Below are positions 53,942-63,152 of a stretch of 64,000 nucleotides of DNA, piece after piece. Source of the DNA: Rhizobium sp. SSA_523 (GTDB lineage Bacteria > Pseudomonadota > Alphaproteobacteria > Rhizobiales > Rhizobiaceae); NCBI RefSeq assembly GCF_030435705.1, contig NZ_CP129380.1, positions 163,820 through 227,819 of the forward strand. Reading direction: 5' to 3'. The notes under the pieces were generated by a model. That model did no database searches. It was not told the origin of the DNA and worked only from the letters and a program-made list of their open reading frames with translations. The position numbers and the translations under genes are program-made. Every line of letters begins with the position of its first letter. Position 1 is the stretch's first letter.

Positions 53942-54936
53942 TCATCGCTGTTGTCGAGGACCGCACCCTGTCCATTCTCGCCGGAACCTTTGCCGCGACC
54001 ATCGCGGCAAAGGACATCGAACATAGCTTCCATGCCCTTACTCATTTTCCGGAGCGGCGCACCCTTTCCGAACTGGAATGGCTGGCAGAGCGCCTGAACG
54101 GCTTTGCCGCCTACATGGTAGAGCTGTGGGAGCAAGCAAAACTGCCCCTGCCGGACGCTGAATTGGAGGCCTTTGCCCGCCGTCATGTCGAGATCACCGC
54201 CAAGTATTGGGCAGCGGAAGGCCGTTACATGAACTGGTTTATCACCGGACCTGCCCGTTTTCCCGTCGCCCGCAATGAAAAGCGGATGCGAGTTTCAGAC
54301 GCCCGCCGTGCTGACATCTCAGCCCATATCGCGACTGCGAAAAAAGCAGTGAAGCGCAAGGCGTTTCCCCACGGGACCGATGACGAGCCGATCCGCTCCG
54401 GCGATCCGGCAGCCATGCAGCGCATCGCCTCGCGGATCGAAGACCTGGCACTGTCCATCGACCGGATGAAACGGGCGAATGTCATCATTCGCCGGATGGA
54501 GAAGGATCAGGCGAGCGAAGCCGACATTCTGGCCCGTGTGGTGGCCGAAACCGGCATGGACGAGGAGAGGGCATCGCGTGGCGTTACCCTTGCCCCGTGG
54601 CAGAACCGACGCGGCTTTTCCACCACCAACACCCGCGCCGAACTGCGCCGCATGCAAACCCGCCTTGCATCGCTTGCTGCGATGAAGAAGCGCGGCGACC
54701 GCGCCGAGGACGTCGAGACGGAGGCAGGAGCCGTCACGGTCAAGGAAAATACCGACATGGCCCGCATTCAGTTGCTGTTTCCCGGCAAGCCGGACGAACA
54801 GACGCGGCGCACCCTGAAATCTCACGGGTTCCGCTGGTCCCCTGCGCAGGGGGCTTGGCAGCGCAACTTGAACGAGGCCGGACGCTATGCGGCCAAATGC
54901 GTCTTGAGATCGATCAGCGGCGACAGCGCCGCTTGA
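53938..54936 (+). CDS. Hypothetical plasmid protein, 332 aa
   Basis: The N-terminal half is helical (HALTHFPERRTLSELEWLAE, RYMNWFITGPARFPVARNEK), the middle strongly basic with coiled potential (IASRIEDLALSIDRMKRANV). The C-terminus reads IQLLFPGKPDEQTRRTLKSH, then GFRWSPAQGAWQRNLNEAGR, a module seen at the ends of many plasmid and phage proteins. No enzyme motif is seen. Coupled to the preceding gene. It is typical of plasmid accessory backbones upstream of repABC. Confidence 0.6.
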   Translation: MIIAVVEDRTLSILAGTFAATIAAKDIEHSFHALTHFPERRTLSELEWLAERLNGFAAYMVELWEQAKLPLPDAELEAFARRHVEITAKYWAAEGRYMNWFITGPARFPVARNEKRMRVSDARRADISAHIATAKKAVKRKAFPHGTDDEPIRSGDPAAMQRIASRIEDLALSIDRMKRANVIIRRMEKDQASEADILARVVAETGMDEERASRGVTLAPWQNRRGFSTTNTRAELRRMQTRLASLAAMKKRGDRAEDVETEAGAVTVKENTDMARIQLLFPGKPDEQTRRTLKSHGFRWSPAQGAWQRNLNEAGRYAAKCVLRSISGDSAA

Positions 54937-54964
54937 TCAGCCCCGGAGAACAGAGGATCCCCAC

Positions 54965-55078
54965 ATGAATGAGCAGATTTTTGCAGTCATGGAGTTTTCC
55001 GGCCGAGGCGACGCCATGTTCGGCGGCAGTGCCGCCGACTGGAGGAAGCCTACCTTTGGTGCGCTGACAGCATTTTAG
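54965..55078 (+). CDS. Short ORF, probably a truncated gene start
   Basis: 37 codons, MNEQIFAVMEFSGRGDAMFG to FGALTAF, 28 bp after the previous gene. It begins like a real coding region and then stops where sequence character changes. Probably the 5' stub of a deleted gene. Confidence 0.35.
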   Translation: MNEQIFAVMEFSGRGDAMFGGSAADWRKPTFGALTAF

Positions 55079-55708
55079 TGGTTTTACGGGGCTGGTTCTG
55101 AAGGCCTAGTCGCCGTACAGACGATTGCGATCCCTGCCAATCCAGCGGGCGCGGGTCGCTCGATGGGAGCTCGCCCCCTCCCCTAGGGCTCTCTTCCTGC
55201 TCAGTCTACTGTAGCGGTGAAACCTGGCAGATCGAGCAGGAGGGGTGGTTCGGCCCTATACTCTGGCCGGCGCGGTCTGCGCCACTCCAAAGGTTTCGAA
55301 AAGATGGCAAGGGTCTCAGTGCCGGAACTCCCCTGCCCCATCAAGCGGCCGCGATGTCAACGAAGTCAGTGCTAACGGCGGCATATTTCCGCTGCGCTCG
55401 TCGAATGGAACAGCAAACACCGACCATGGGCGGCAGTCTTCTTGGCGATCCCAGCGACCGTAGTTAGCCCGTGCGCGGGTGGGTAGCATCTATAGTGCGT
55501 AACTTGTTGTCGTCACTACAGAATTAAGAGTTTTGACGGCAGTCAACCGATGGCGAAATGCTTCACTCGCTGTCCGCGCGTCGCCAAAACATCGCGTCTT
55601 TGACCCCTCATGGGCCTTAAGGTTTTGTTAACTTAATTTTCCTTGCTGGAATCAGAGAATCGGGGATAATGACGGCATATCCTCAGTTTCGGTAATTTTA
55701 CCGACAGA
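55079..55708. other. repABC upstream region
   Basis: 630 bp. No gene is supported. It contains a parS-like site (55532-55547) and an AT-rich stretch at 55610-55700 (TTTTGTTAACTTAATTTTCC) that probably holds the repA promoter. Confidence 0.5.
55532..55547 (+). promoter_or_regulatory. parS-like partition site 1
   Basis: TTTGACGGCAGTCAAC, on the other strand GTTGACTGCCGTCAAA. It fits the rhizobial RepB-site form GTT-N4-GC-N4-AA(C/A) and matches the second site (56918) at 15 of 16 positions. Confidence 0.65.
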
Positions 55709-56914
55709 ATGGTCAACGACTCTATGAACGCGTTCTCACTTCCTTCGTTCGAATTTGACGACAAGATACTGATGCAAGGTGCGGAAATCTCTCGCAGGCT
55801 CAACCAGCTGCGGCTGGAGAATTTCCCGCCGAGCGCGAAGAAAACCTTGCGGCAGTTTTCTGTGGGTGAGGTCGCCCACTACCTCGGCGTTACGCCAAGC
55901 AATCTGAAACGGCTTTATTTGGACGGTAAGGGACCGGTCCCGACCACAATGTCGGGGAATAGGAAGTACTACACAGCTGAGCAGATGTTGGAGCTGCGGC
56001 AGTACCTCGCGGAAACGGGGAAGAGCGAAGCCAAGAGATACCTCCCACAGCGCAAGCCGGGCGACAAGCTTCAGGTCATTGCCGTCGTGAACTTCAAGGG
56101 CGGTAGCGGCAAAACGACGACTGCTGCCCACCTAGCCCAGCATCTTGCGCTTACGGGCCATCGAGTTCTTGCCATCGACCTCGATCCGCAGGCTTCGCTT
56201 TCGGCTTTGCATGGCTTTCAGCCCGAACTCGATCAAAACCCGTCGCTCTACGATACGATCCGATACGACGAGCGGAAGCCGATTGCTGATGTGATCTTAC
56301 CAACCAATTTCCCTGGCCTCGACATCATCCCGGCGAATCTCGAGCTGCAGGAGTACGAATACGATACCCCGCTCGCGATGCAGGCCGGCAGCGAGGGGAA
56401 GCGGTTTTTTACTCGACTTGGCAAGGCCCTCATGGACGTCGATGATCGTTACGATGTTGTGGTCATCGATTGTCCGCCGCAGCTAGGATATCTCTCGTTG
56501 ACTGCCCTCACCGCCTCAACATCGGTTCTGATTACCGTCCACCCACAAATGCTGGATTTGATGTCCATGAGCCAGTTTTTGCTGATGCTCGGCAACATCA
56601 CGAAGACCATCAAGGCGGCTGGTGCTGACGTAAGGCTTGACTGGCTACGCTACCTGATCACCCGTTTTGAGCCGCAAGACGTGCCTCAGGTTCAAATGCT
56701 TGGCTTCATGCAATCAATGCTCGCCGAGGAAATTTTGAAGACGCCGATGGTAAAGACGACTGCGATCTCTGACGCCGGATTGACCAAGCGGAGTCTTTAC
56801 GAGTTAGAACGATCTAACTTTACCCGGGGGACTTACGACCGCGCCATCGAGTGTATGGATGCCGTGAATTTCGAAATTCAGGGGCTTATCCATCGAGCAT
56901 GGGGGAGAATGTAA
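55709..56914 (+). CDS. repA: Plasmid partitioning ATPase RepA
   Basis: 401 residues, ParA-family with the repABC-type N-terminal HTH (FSVGEVAHYLGVTPSNLKRL). Deviant Walker A VVNFKGGSGKTTTAAHLAQH near residue 128, LAIDLDPQASLSALHGF, and Walker B YDVVVIDCPPQLGYLSL. RepA drives plasmid segregation with RepB and represses the operon. An ATG five codons on (55724) is an alternative start. The AT-rich DNA just upstream, between the parS-like site and the gene, is the likely promoter. Confidence 0.95.
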   Translation: MVNDSMNAFSLPSFEFDDKILMQGAEISRRLNQLRLENFPPSAKKTLRQFSVGEVAHYLGVTPSNLKRLYLDGKGPVPTTMSGNRKYYTAEQMLELRQYLAETGKSEAKRYLPQRKPGDKLQVIAVVNFKGGSGKTTTAAHLAQHLALTGHRVLAIDLDPQASLSALHGFQPELDQNPSLYDTIRYDERKPIADVILPTNFPGLDIIPANLELQEYEYDTPLAMQAGSEGKRFFTRLGKALMDVDDRYDVVVIDCPPQLGYLSLTALTASTSVLITVHPQMLDLMSMSQFLLMLGNITKTIKAAGADVRLDWLRYLITRFEPQDVPQVQMLGFMQSMLAEEILKTPMVKTTAISDAGLTKRSLYELERSNFTRGTYDRAIECMDAVNFEIQGLIHRAWGRM

Positions 56915-56917
56915 CGT

Positions 56918-56933
56918 GTTGACCGCCGTCAAA
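56918..56933 (+). promoter_or_regulatory. parS-like partition site 2
   Basis: GTTGACCGCCGTCAAA lies directly after the repA stop, in the repA-repB gap, in inverted orientation relative to site 1. Confidence 0.65.
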
Positions 56934-56985
56934 ATCCAGAAGGTTCTTTATCGAATCAACCGCTTAACGATCCGAGGATAACAAG

Positions 56986-57966
56986 ATGGCGCGGAAGAAC
57001 CCATTTATGAACGTCATGAGCGAGGAAGCGCCGGATAACTCCAAGGCTATCCTCGAATATACGAACAAGGGTGCCTCGAAGTCGCTTATCCATTCTCTAG
57101 ACGAGATGGCCGCGCAAGCAGATCGCTTTCTAGAAGGAGAGACTGTTGTCGAGCTGGATCCCGCTATAATCGACGATTCGTTCATTCGGGACCGCCTCGA
57201 AGACGACCCGGCAGATTTCGACGAGCTCCTGTCAGCAATTCGAGATCGCGGGCAGGACACTCCTATCCTTGTGCGGCCGCACCCGTCAGCCACGGGGCGG
57301 TACATGGTGGTATTCGGGCACAGACGCCTTCGTGCGGCCAAGGCGCTCGAACGAAAAGTGCGTGCGGTCGTCAAAGATCTTAAAGACAGCGATCACCTGG
57401 TCGCCCAGGGTCAAGAGAACTCCGCACGGGCGAACCTGTCGTTTATCGAGAAGGCAATCTTCGCTGCAGAGATTGCTCGTCGTCAGTTCGATGGCGACAA
57501 CGCGATTGTGCTTTCCGCCTTGTCTATAGACCGGGCCACGCTCTCGAAGATGCTGGCCGTCTCGACGATTCCCAAACTGGTGCTTGATGCCGTCGGTGCA
57601 GCCAAGGGCATCGGGAGGGATCGCTGGTACGAACTCAAGAACCTGTTAGAGCGTCCATCGACTCTTGAGAAAGCACTGCACTTCATTGAGACCGCCGACT
57701 TCAAAGCAAACGGCGGCGACGACCGTTTCAATGCATTACTGGCTTTCTTGAAGGCAGTCGGGAAGCAGGGCAGTCCTAAGGCGATTCGGACCCAAAAGTG
57801 GTCGTCAGAAGACAAAGCCGTATCAGCCTATATCAAGGCGGACGCAAAAACGTACACCTTCGCCCTAAAAGCGCGGGATGCCGCGGGCTTCGGGGATTTC
57901 ATCGCTGACAGCCTGGGAGACTTGTACCAAGCCTACCGGAACAAATTGGATCAACAAGGAGAGTAA
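56986..57966 (+). CDS. repB: Plasmid partitioning protein RepB
   Basis: 326 residues. ParB-type nuclease-like N-domain: DFDELLSAIRDRGQDTPILV, RPHPSATGRYMVVFGHRRLR, AAKALERKVRAVVKDL. HTH: DNAIVLSALSIDRATLSKML. It ends with a dimerisation domain (AAGFGDFIADSLGDLYQAYR). It binds the parS-like sites and stimulates RepA. The ribosome binding site is weak (AGGATAAC), suggesting translation limited relative to repA. Full length for the family. Confidence 0.94.
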   Translation: MARKNPFMNVMSEEAPDNSKAILEYTNKGASKSLIHSLDEMAAQADRFLEGETVVELDPAIIDDSFIRDRLEDDPADFDELLSAIRDRGQDTPILVRPHPSATGRYMVVFGHRRLRAAKALERKVRAVVKDLKDSDHLVAQGQENSARANLSFIEKAIFAAEIARRQFDGDNAIVLSALSIDRATLSKMLAVSTIPKLVLDAVGAAKGIGRDRWYELKNLLERPSTLEKALHFIETADFKANGGDDRFNALLAFLKAVGKQGSPKAIRTQKWSSEDKAVSAYIKADAKTYTFALKARDAAGFGDFIADSLGDLYQAYRNKLDQQGE

Positions 57967-57971
57967 TCGGC

Positions 57972-58032
57972 AAAAAGAAAAAGGCCCCCAAACGACCGAA
58001 GTCGTGGAAGCCCTTCTCGTATTCCCTAAGCA
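57972..58032 (-). ncRNA. repABC counter-transcribed RNA (ctRNA, incA-type)
   Basis: In the repB-repC gap, on the minus strand, TTGACT (58062-58067) and GATTCT (58039-58044) are spaced by 17 bp, giving a start near 58032. A Rho-independent end follows: GGCTTCC-ACGAC-TTCG-GTCGT then GGGGGCC and TTTTT (57972-58012). In repABC plasmids this antisense RNA limits repC expression and determines incompatibility. Length about 60 nt. Confidence 0.85.
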
Positions 58033-58126
58033 AGAATGAGAATCGCATTTCCATGAATCCCAGTCAAGAGTCTTTGGCATCGTTTTGGTGAGCGGATTTC
58101 TTTTGCCTGAAGAAAGGTGAAGGAAT

Positions 58127-59365
58127 ATGCAGACAGGAAATGTGACGACGCCCTTTGGGCGGCGGCCGGCTGTGCTTGCTCTTGTAAAGAGGCAGCTCCA
58201 GACGTGCGAGACGAAACCAAACCGCCCGGTCGAAAAATGGAAAGTGTTTCGCGACGCCTGTGAGGCCCGTGAACGCCTTGGCCTCCAGGACAGGGCGCTG
58301 ACTGTGCTGGACGCATTGCTGACGTTTTATCCAGAGAGCGAGCTCAACTGCGATAGTGGATTGGTGGTCTTTCCATCCAATGCCCAGCTGTCTGTCAGAG
58401 CGCACGGCATTACCGGAACGACCTTGCGGCGGCATTTGGCTGCCTTGGTCGAAGCCGGGCTCATCCAGCGCAAGGATAGTCCGAACGGCAAGCGCTACGC
58501 TCACCGGGACAAGGGTGGCGATATCGAGCAAGCCTTTGGGTTCGATCTTTCTCCACTTTTGGCTCGTGCTGCGGAACTTGCAATCCTGGCACAGGAAGTC
58601 GCTGCCCAACGCCTGCAGTTCAGGCGAGCCAAAGAGGCACTTACTATCTGCCGGCGTGATGTGCGCAAGCTGATTTCAGCAGCGATGGAGGAGGGGGCCG
58701 ACGGCGACTGGGAAGCCATCGAAGACATGTATGTCGGCATTGTCAGCCGACTTCCCCGCAATCCTGACCGTCACCAGGTGGAGGCAATCCTCGACGAGAT
58801 GCAGCTTTTGCGCACCGAAATCCTCAACCTTCTGGAAAATCAGTTAGATTCTCAAAATATGAACGGCAATGCTGTTCAAAATGGCTGCCACATACAGAAT
58901 TCAAAACCCGAATCCATCTATGAATTTGAACCTAGCTCTGGAAAAGAGCAGGGCGGAGCCGTCGAGCTGGAAGTAGCACCCAAAGCGGTTGCTCAGCCGT
59001 TGGCAAAGCCGGAACAGATGAAGGCGTTCCCGCTGTCGATGGTCCTGAAAGCCTGCCCGCAGATTTCGGACTACGGGCCCGGCGGCGCGATCTCCCATTG
59101 GCGCGACCTGATGGGCGCCGCGGTGGTGGTACGATCAATGCTTGGTGTTAGCCCGTCGGCTTACCAGGAGGCTTGCGAGGTGATGGGGCCGGAGAACGCG
59201 GCGGTTGCCATGGCTGCAATATTGGAGAGGGCAGGGCATATCAATTCGGCAGGTGGATATCTCCGCGATCTCACGCGCCGGGCGAGGGGAGGGGAGTTCG
59301 GACTGGGACCGATGCTGATGTCGCTGATGCGTGCAAATGCGAACAGCGATCGGAAAACGGGGTGA
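58127..59365 (+). CDS. repC: Replication initiator RepC
   Basis: 412 residues, normal for RepC. The initiator domain has TTPFGRRPAVLALVKRQLQT, VEKWKVFRDACEARERLGLQ, DRALTVLDALLTFYPESEL, LSVRAHGITGTTLRRHLAAL with the winged helix, and KRYAHRDKGGDIEQAFGFDL. The C-terminal segment SDYGPGGAISHWRDLMGAAV and MGPENAAVAMAAILERAGHI is also typical. RepC acts in cis at an origin within its own gene. Translation is likely restrained by the ctRNA in the 160-bp gap ahead. The site AAGGTGAAGGA precedes the ATG. Confidence 0.95.
   Translation: MQTGNVTTPFGRRPAVLALVKRQLQTCETKPNRPVEKWKVFRDACEARERLGLQDRALTVLDALLTFYPESELNCDSGLVVFPSNAQLSVRAHGITGTTLRRHLAALVEAGLIQRKDSPNGKRYAHRDKGGDIEQAFGFDLSPLLARAAELAILAQEVAAQRLQFRRAKEALTICRRDVRKLISAAMEEGADGDWEAIEDMYVGIVSRLPRNPDRHQVEAILDEMQLLRTEILNLLENQLDSQNMNGNAVQNGCHIQNSKPESIYEFEPSSGKEQGGAVELEVAPKAVAQPLAKPEQMKAFPLSMVLKACPQISDYGPGGAISHWRDLMGAAVVVRSMLGVSPSAYQEACEVMGPENAAVAMAAILERAGHINSAGGYLRDLTRRARGGEFGLGPMLMSLMRANANSDRKTG
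58838..58930 (+). other. AT-rich tract inside repC, probable oriV
   Basis: The stretch is markedly AT-rich against its surroundings (AATCAGTTAGATTCTCAAAA; ACAGAATTCAAAACCCGAAT). In characterised repABC plasmids the origin lies in such a tract in the middle of repC. Identification is by position and composition only. Confidence 0.6.
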
Positions 59366-59529
59366 GGGACGACGCGTTCCTAAATGGCCATCACTTGACG
59401 GCCCTTTCCGTTCTTCAATCGTCTGTCGGGGTATCGACCTTGGATGATTTTCGACCTGGTGGCCGGCCGGGGGGACGGCCTTTCCTGCTGACTCTCGCCG
59501 CTTTTCTAGTCAGTCGTTGGCGTTCGGCC

Positions 59530-60033
59530 TCAGCTTTTTGCTTCGGCCTCCGCTTCCGCTTTTTGCCGAGCTTCAAGAACATCCTTAGGCGTCAGTTGGC
59601 CAACTATACCGATCAAACTGCGTATGGTGTCATGCGGGAGGTCATGAATGAGTCTGAAGAGTTCAACCCGATCATCGGCCTCTTCAGGATTTTTACCGTA
59701 GAGATGAGGTGCTGCGGCATGAATCATCTGCATCGGCAGGAACCCAAGGAGCTCGGAAAGGTGAATCATTCGAGAGACGGTCAGTCGCGAAATGTTCAGT
59801 TCGTAGCGGCTGTAGACCACTCGAGCGAGACCAGCCAGGGTCGCGAAATCACTCTGGGTCAGACTAGTTTTTAAGCGTTGGGACTGTAGGAATGCGGACA
59901 GTTTTGCGTCGATCTCGCCGAAGCTGGCTATGCCGTCGAATCCCTCCTTGCGGTACAAGGGTCTCTGGAAATCTGGATCTGTAGTCTCAACCAGTTCCAT
60001 TGATTTGATATAGTTGGATAGATTTTGCACCAT
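59530..60033 (-). CDS. XRE-family transcriptional regulator
   Basis: 167 residues from the ATG at 60033, with GAGGGA 7 bases upstream; a start seven codons earlier is possible. The HTH is AFLQSQRLKTSLTQSDFATL, then AGLARVVYSRYELNISRLTV. The N-terminal lead (DPDFQRPLYRKEGFDGIASF) parallels that of the regulator at 52242 (HSIYRKRLDGKII). The C-terminus is Ala/Glu-rich. It lies between repC and the tra region, convergent with repC, and may control transfer or copy number (inference). Confidence 0.75.
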   Translation of the reverse strand: MVQNLSNYIKSMELVETTDPDFQRPLYRKEGFDGIASFGEIDAKLSAFLQSQRLKTSLTQSDFATLAGLARVVYSRYELNISRLTVSRMIHLSELLGFLPMQMIHAAAPHLYGKNPEEADDRVELFRLIHDLPHDTIRSLIGIVGQLTPKDVLEARQKAEAEAEAKS

Positions 60034-60217
60034 CTGTATTCCCTCAGTCACCAAGTCCGCCTGGGGCGGATATCACGCACATTTAGTTCCAAAATGGCAC
60101 TGTCATTCAACAACCATGGCGGTACAATGCTGCCAACTGCCACTTGAGGCAGGCTCACACTCCGCTTGGTTCGATGCGGAATTTGCGGACTTTCCAAAGC
60201 TCCCTCAGGGTGGGTAT

Positions 60218-61228
60218 CTATATCAGAAATCTCAGCACCTTCCGGGCTGCGATGATGTTGTAGGGGAACATCCCAATGGAGGAGTGTCCACAATTGAGCT
60301 GCAGAAGCTCCGGTGGCCGTCCGCGTAAGCTAGTCAAGTCGTGTATCAGGTGGTGCGCCCTCTCTGGGCGCGCAATCGTATCGCACCTCCCCTGCACGAA
60401 CAGCAATTCTAGATCGGGACGCGAGAGCCAGAAAGTATGCATGTCGAGATTAATCAGGGTCCACGCCTTCCTCAAATCTTCAAGTGACATGGAGGGTTCA
60501 ATCCGCCCTTTTAGACGTTGCATGGTCTCTGAAGTCCAAATCAGGTCAGCAGGGCTTGGCGGTGTTACCATCAAGACGGCCTTATCGACTATCTCTTCTT
60601 GAGCTGCCACCAGCCCAGCAACCGTGCCACCTAAACACATGCCTACGACGGTAATCGTGCGGTACCTCTGACCTTTCAGCCAGCGGACAATTTTTCGGCC
60701 GTCCAACACCGCCTGCCTCATGGATCGAACAGTTCGGCCTATGCTGGCATTGAAAAATTGTTCTTCCGAACAATCGTTTGAGCCCCGGCTGAAATGATAC
60801 GGCAAGGTGGCCTCGACGACAGTCATACCCCTCTTGGCGAAATATCTGGAGAACGCTGGATAGCGGTTGCGTGAGTACCAATGATGAAACACGACAAGCG
60901 CATGGTCTTTTGCTCCGCTCTCGGTCACAACGCACTCAAAGACGTTGTTTTTCTCGTCAGATGTCTTGATGTCCGATTCAAAAATGACTCGGTGTGCATC
61001 TTGGTAGATCGGTTCAGCCGGCAAGAGGGGTGTGAAAAACGCTTCGGTTTCGCAGAGCGTCGTGACGGCCAAGTCGTGATCGCCATCTTTTACAACTGGC
61101 TCATTGACCGCGAATGCCAGGGAGGTGTCATGCGCGAAACCGATAGCGCTTTTGCTGATTCGTTCCTGACGTTGGAGTGACCGCTTGATGTGTTTGCGAT
61201 CATGATGACGTGCGAGATAGCGAAACAT
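60218..61228 (-). CDS. Alpha/beta hydrolase with GxCxGG elbow
   Basis: 336 residues. HALVVFHHWYSRNRYPAFSR (oxyanion side), FAKRGMTVVEATLPYHFSRG, the nucleophile elbow TVVGMCLGGTVAGLVAAQ (Cys at the nucleophile place), ELLFVQGRCDTIARPERAHH (acid) and LQLNCGHSSIGMFPYN (His) give a complete triad in family order. The GMCLGG elbow recalls PhaC-like and some esterase hydrolases. AGGAG lies 7 bases before the ATG. It lies 146 bp downstream of traG on the same strand; a role in transfer or signalling cannot be told. Confidence 0.78.
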   Translation of the reverse strand: MFRYLARHHDRKHIKRSLQRQERISKSAIGFAHDTSLAFAVNEPVVKDGDHDLAVTTLCETEAFFTPLLPAEPIYQDAHRVIFESDIKTSDEKNNVFECVVTESGAKDHALVVFHHWYSRNRYPAFSRYFAKRGMTVVEATLPYHFSRGSNDCSEEQFFNASIGRTVRSMRQAVLDGRKIVRWLKGQRYRTITVVGMCLGGTVAGLVAAQEEIVDKAVLMVTPPSPADLIWTSETMQRLKGRIEPSMSLEDLRKAWTLINLDMHTFWLSRPDLELLFVQGRCDTIARPERAHHLIHDLTSLRGRPPELLQLNCGHSSIGMFPYNIIAARKVLRFLI

Positions 61229-61374
61229 AACTTTCTCCTGTTCGTCGCAGGTGCAAAATCCTCATAGGGTTATTGCGGATGGAGGATCCTCCACGGCAGA
61301 GCTGCGGGTAGTACCGGGCATGCTCATCCCTATGGAATACGACGGCAACACCCGGGCCCGGCTGAAGGTCGCGT

Positions 61375-63024
61375 TTATGATGCGATGTCGAATGTTCCCT
61401 GGAATTCCGCATCAGCGTAATATCTTAGCTTGTGCGCGGCGATCGGACGTCGTCCCGCTAGGAACAGCAACTGCACATGAGATGGCAGCGTTCGAATTTC
61501 ATCCGAGGTCAGCAGAGGGCGTGCGGTATGGTGCTGGCTGTAGGTAATCCCGGACTGCTGAGAGTCGACAGCGTGCGCCATCGTTCGGAACACCACGGTC
61601 TCTTGTCCGAGGAGATCTGAAACGAGCCGCGCGCTGTCGTGGTCGTTGACGCCGAATACCTGAAGGACACCGGCATTTGAGAGGAATGTCCCGGCTTTCT
61701 GCCCGTAGGTGGATCGCAATTGGTGAACGTCCTGCAGGATGGGCCACAGTTGCACGCCGTATCCTGCCATGAGACCCATGGCCCGCTCAACGGACGCTAA
61801 GTGCCCAAGAGCTGCGAATTCATCCAGAAGGTACAGTACCGGGGTGTCTGGCTTCTCCGGTGTGCGCGCCATATCGAGGAGGCTTTGGGTCACAAGCAGA
61901 CGTAGCCAGCGGGAATAGGTCGAAAGGCGATCGGGCGGCAGGACGAGGAACACCGTGGTGTTGCGACGCTTGAGATCTGCGAACGAAAAGTAGCTCTCAT
62001 CGAGCACGCGGTTCATGCGGGGACTGTCAAGGAAATGTGTGTGTCGCTGCGCCGCCGACAGAACACCTGCCGCTTCGCGATCGGACTTGCCCAGGTGGCG
62101 GTTGGCTGCCCTCGCGATCAATCCGCCAGCATTGCTCATATCTTGCATCTCTTTGAGCAAGGCAGCGAAACGCTCAGGCGGAAGCGTCAGATACTCACGC
62201 AGCGTGCCCAGGTGGCGTCGTGCTGCGGGTTCGACACTTACGATCTTGAGGATCAGGCCTGAGATCAGCGCTTTGGCTTCTTCGTTCCAATGGGCCTCTC
62301 CTGTCATGCCGGGATCATCGACGACCAGTGCATCGGCAAGCGTGCTGGCATCTTCGGCGACATCGAGGCCATCTGGGTCCAGCGTGTCGAGCGGATTGAA
62401 TGCAGACGAGCGGATCCCTGTCACGCCGAAGGGATCAAGGACGTGAACCGGTCCAAACCTCTCCCGGGCTCGGTTCGCGATCTTTGCATTCTCGCCCTTT
62501 GGGTCGATACAGACGATCGAGCGGTCGGCAGTCAGCAAGTTCGGGATAATTGTGCCCACGCCTTTGCCGGTGCGTGTCGGGGCCATAGTGAGAAGATGGC
62601 TCGGACCGGCATAGCGCAGCATCTTGCCTGTTGTTGCGTCGCGTCCGATCAGGAGCCCATTGTCTGTCTGGACAAGAGGGGAGACCTCCCTGTCGGTGGC
62701 GAAGCGCGCTGAGCCGTGGGTATCGGTTTGGATGTCGCCAAAGTGTATGAGGATAAGAGGGGCACACAAGAGCAGCAGGCCCAGCGGAATGCTCAGTGTG
62801 AAGACAATGTTCAGGATGCTCCAGGACAGCGTCTGAGGCTCAAAACCTAGCTCCCGCGCTTTTAGGCTTAGCCAAAACCCACCGATGATGACGAGGCCGA
62901 GATAGCCAAGCAGGACTTTAAGACCTGTCGGCGTAAAAGCTTTTGCCAAGGCTGCCGAGATCGCCCAAGCGGGATTGGCGAAAGCGAGACGCAGCATGGT
63001 GCTGTAGGCTCTGAGTAATCTCAT
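61375..63024 (-). CDS. traG: Conjugative coupling protein, TraG/VirD4 family
   Basis: 549 residues. Two N-terminal membrane helices (about 35-52 and 72-94), then Walker A LLTMAPTRTGKGVGTIIPNL (about 145-164), DRSIVCIDPKGENAKI, and Walker B PVLYLLDEFAALGHLASVER (near 400), followed by DVHQLRSTYG. It pumps relaxase-bound single-stranded DNA into the type IV secretion channel. It is about 90-100 residues shorter than Ti-type TraG at the C-terminus, ending after RPIAAHKLRYYADAEFQGTF. AAGGAG precedes the ATG. It is downstream of the TraD-like gene in a tra operon. Confidence 0.92.
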   Translation of the reverse strand: MRLLRAYSTMLRLAFANPAWAISAALAKAFTPTGLKVLLGYLGLVIIGGFWLSLKARELGFEPQTLSWSILNIVFTLSIPLGLLLLCAPLILIHFGDIQTDTHGSARFATDREVSPLVQTDNGLLIGRDATTGKMLRYAGPSHLLTMAPTRTGKGVGTIIPNLLTADRSIVCIDPKGENAKIANRARERFGPVHVLDPFGVTGIRSSAFNPLDTLDPDGLDVAEDASTLADALVVDDPGMTGEAHWNEEAKALISGLILKIVSVEPAARRHLGTLREYLTLPPERFAALLKEMQDMSNAGGLIARAANRHLGKSDREAAGVLSAAQRHTHFLDSPRMNRVLDESYFSFADLKRRNTTVFLVLPPDRLSTYSRWLRLLVTQSLLDMARTPEKPDTPVLYLLDEFAALGHLASVERAMGLMAGYGVQLWPILQDVHQLRSTYGQKAGTFLSNAGVLQVFGVNDHDSARLVSDLLGQETVVFRTMAHAVDSQQSGITYSQHHTARPLLTSDEIRTLPSHVQLLFLAGRRPIAAHKLRYYADAEFQGTFDIAS

Positions 63025-63152
63025 CGGCCGTGCTCCTTAAATCGCGACTTGCGCAATCCGTGAACTGCGCAACCCCTTTTTGCAGAAGCCGAATTCCTCA
63101 CTCAACTTTTTGGCGTGAATTTGGCTTTGTGGGCGCAAAATGCGCCTGCCGG

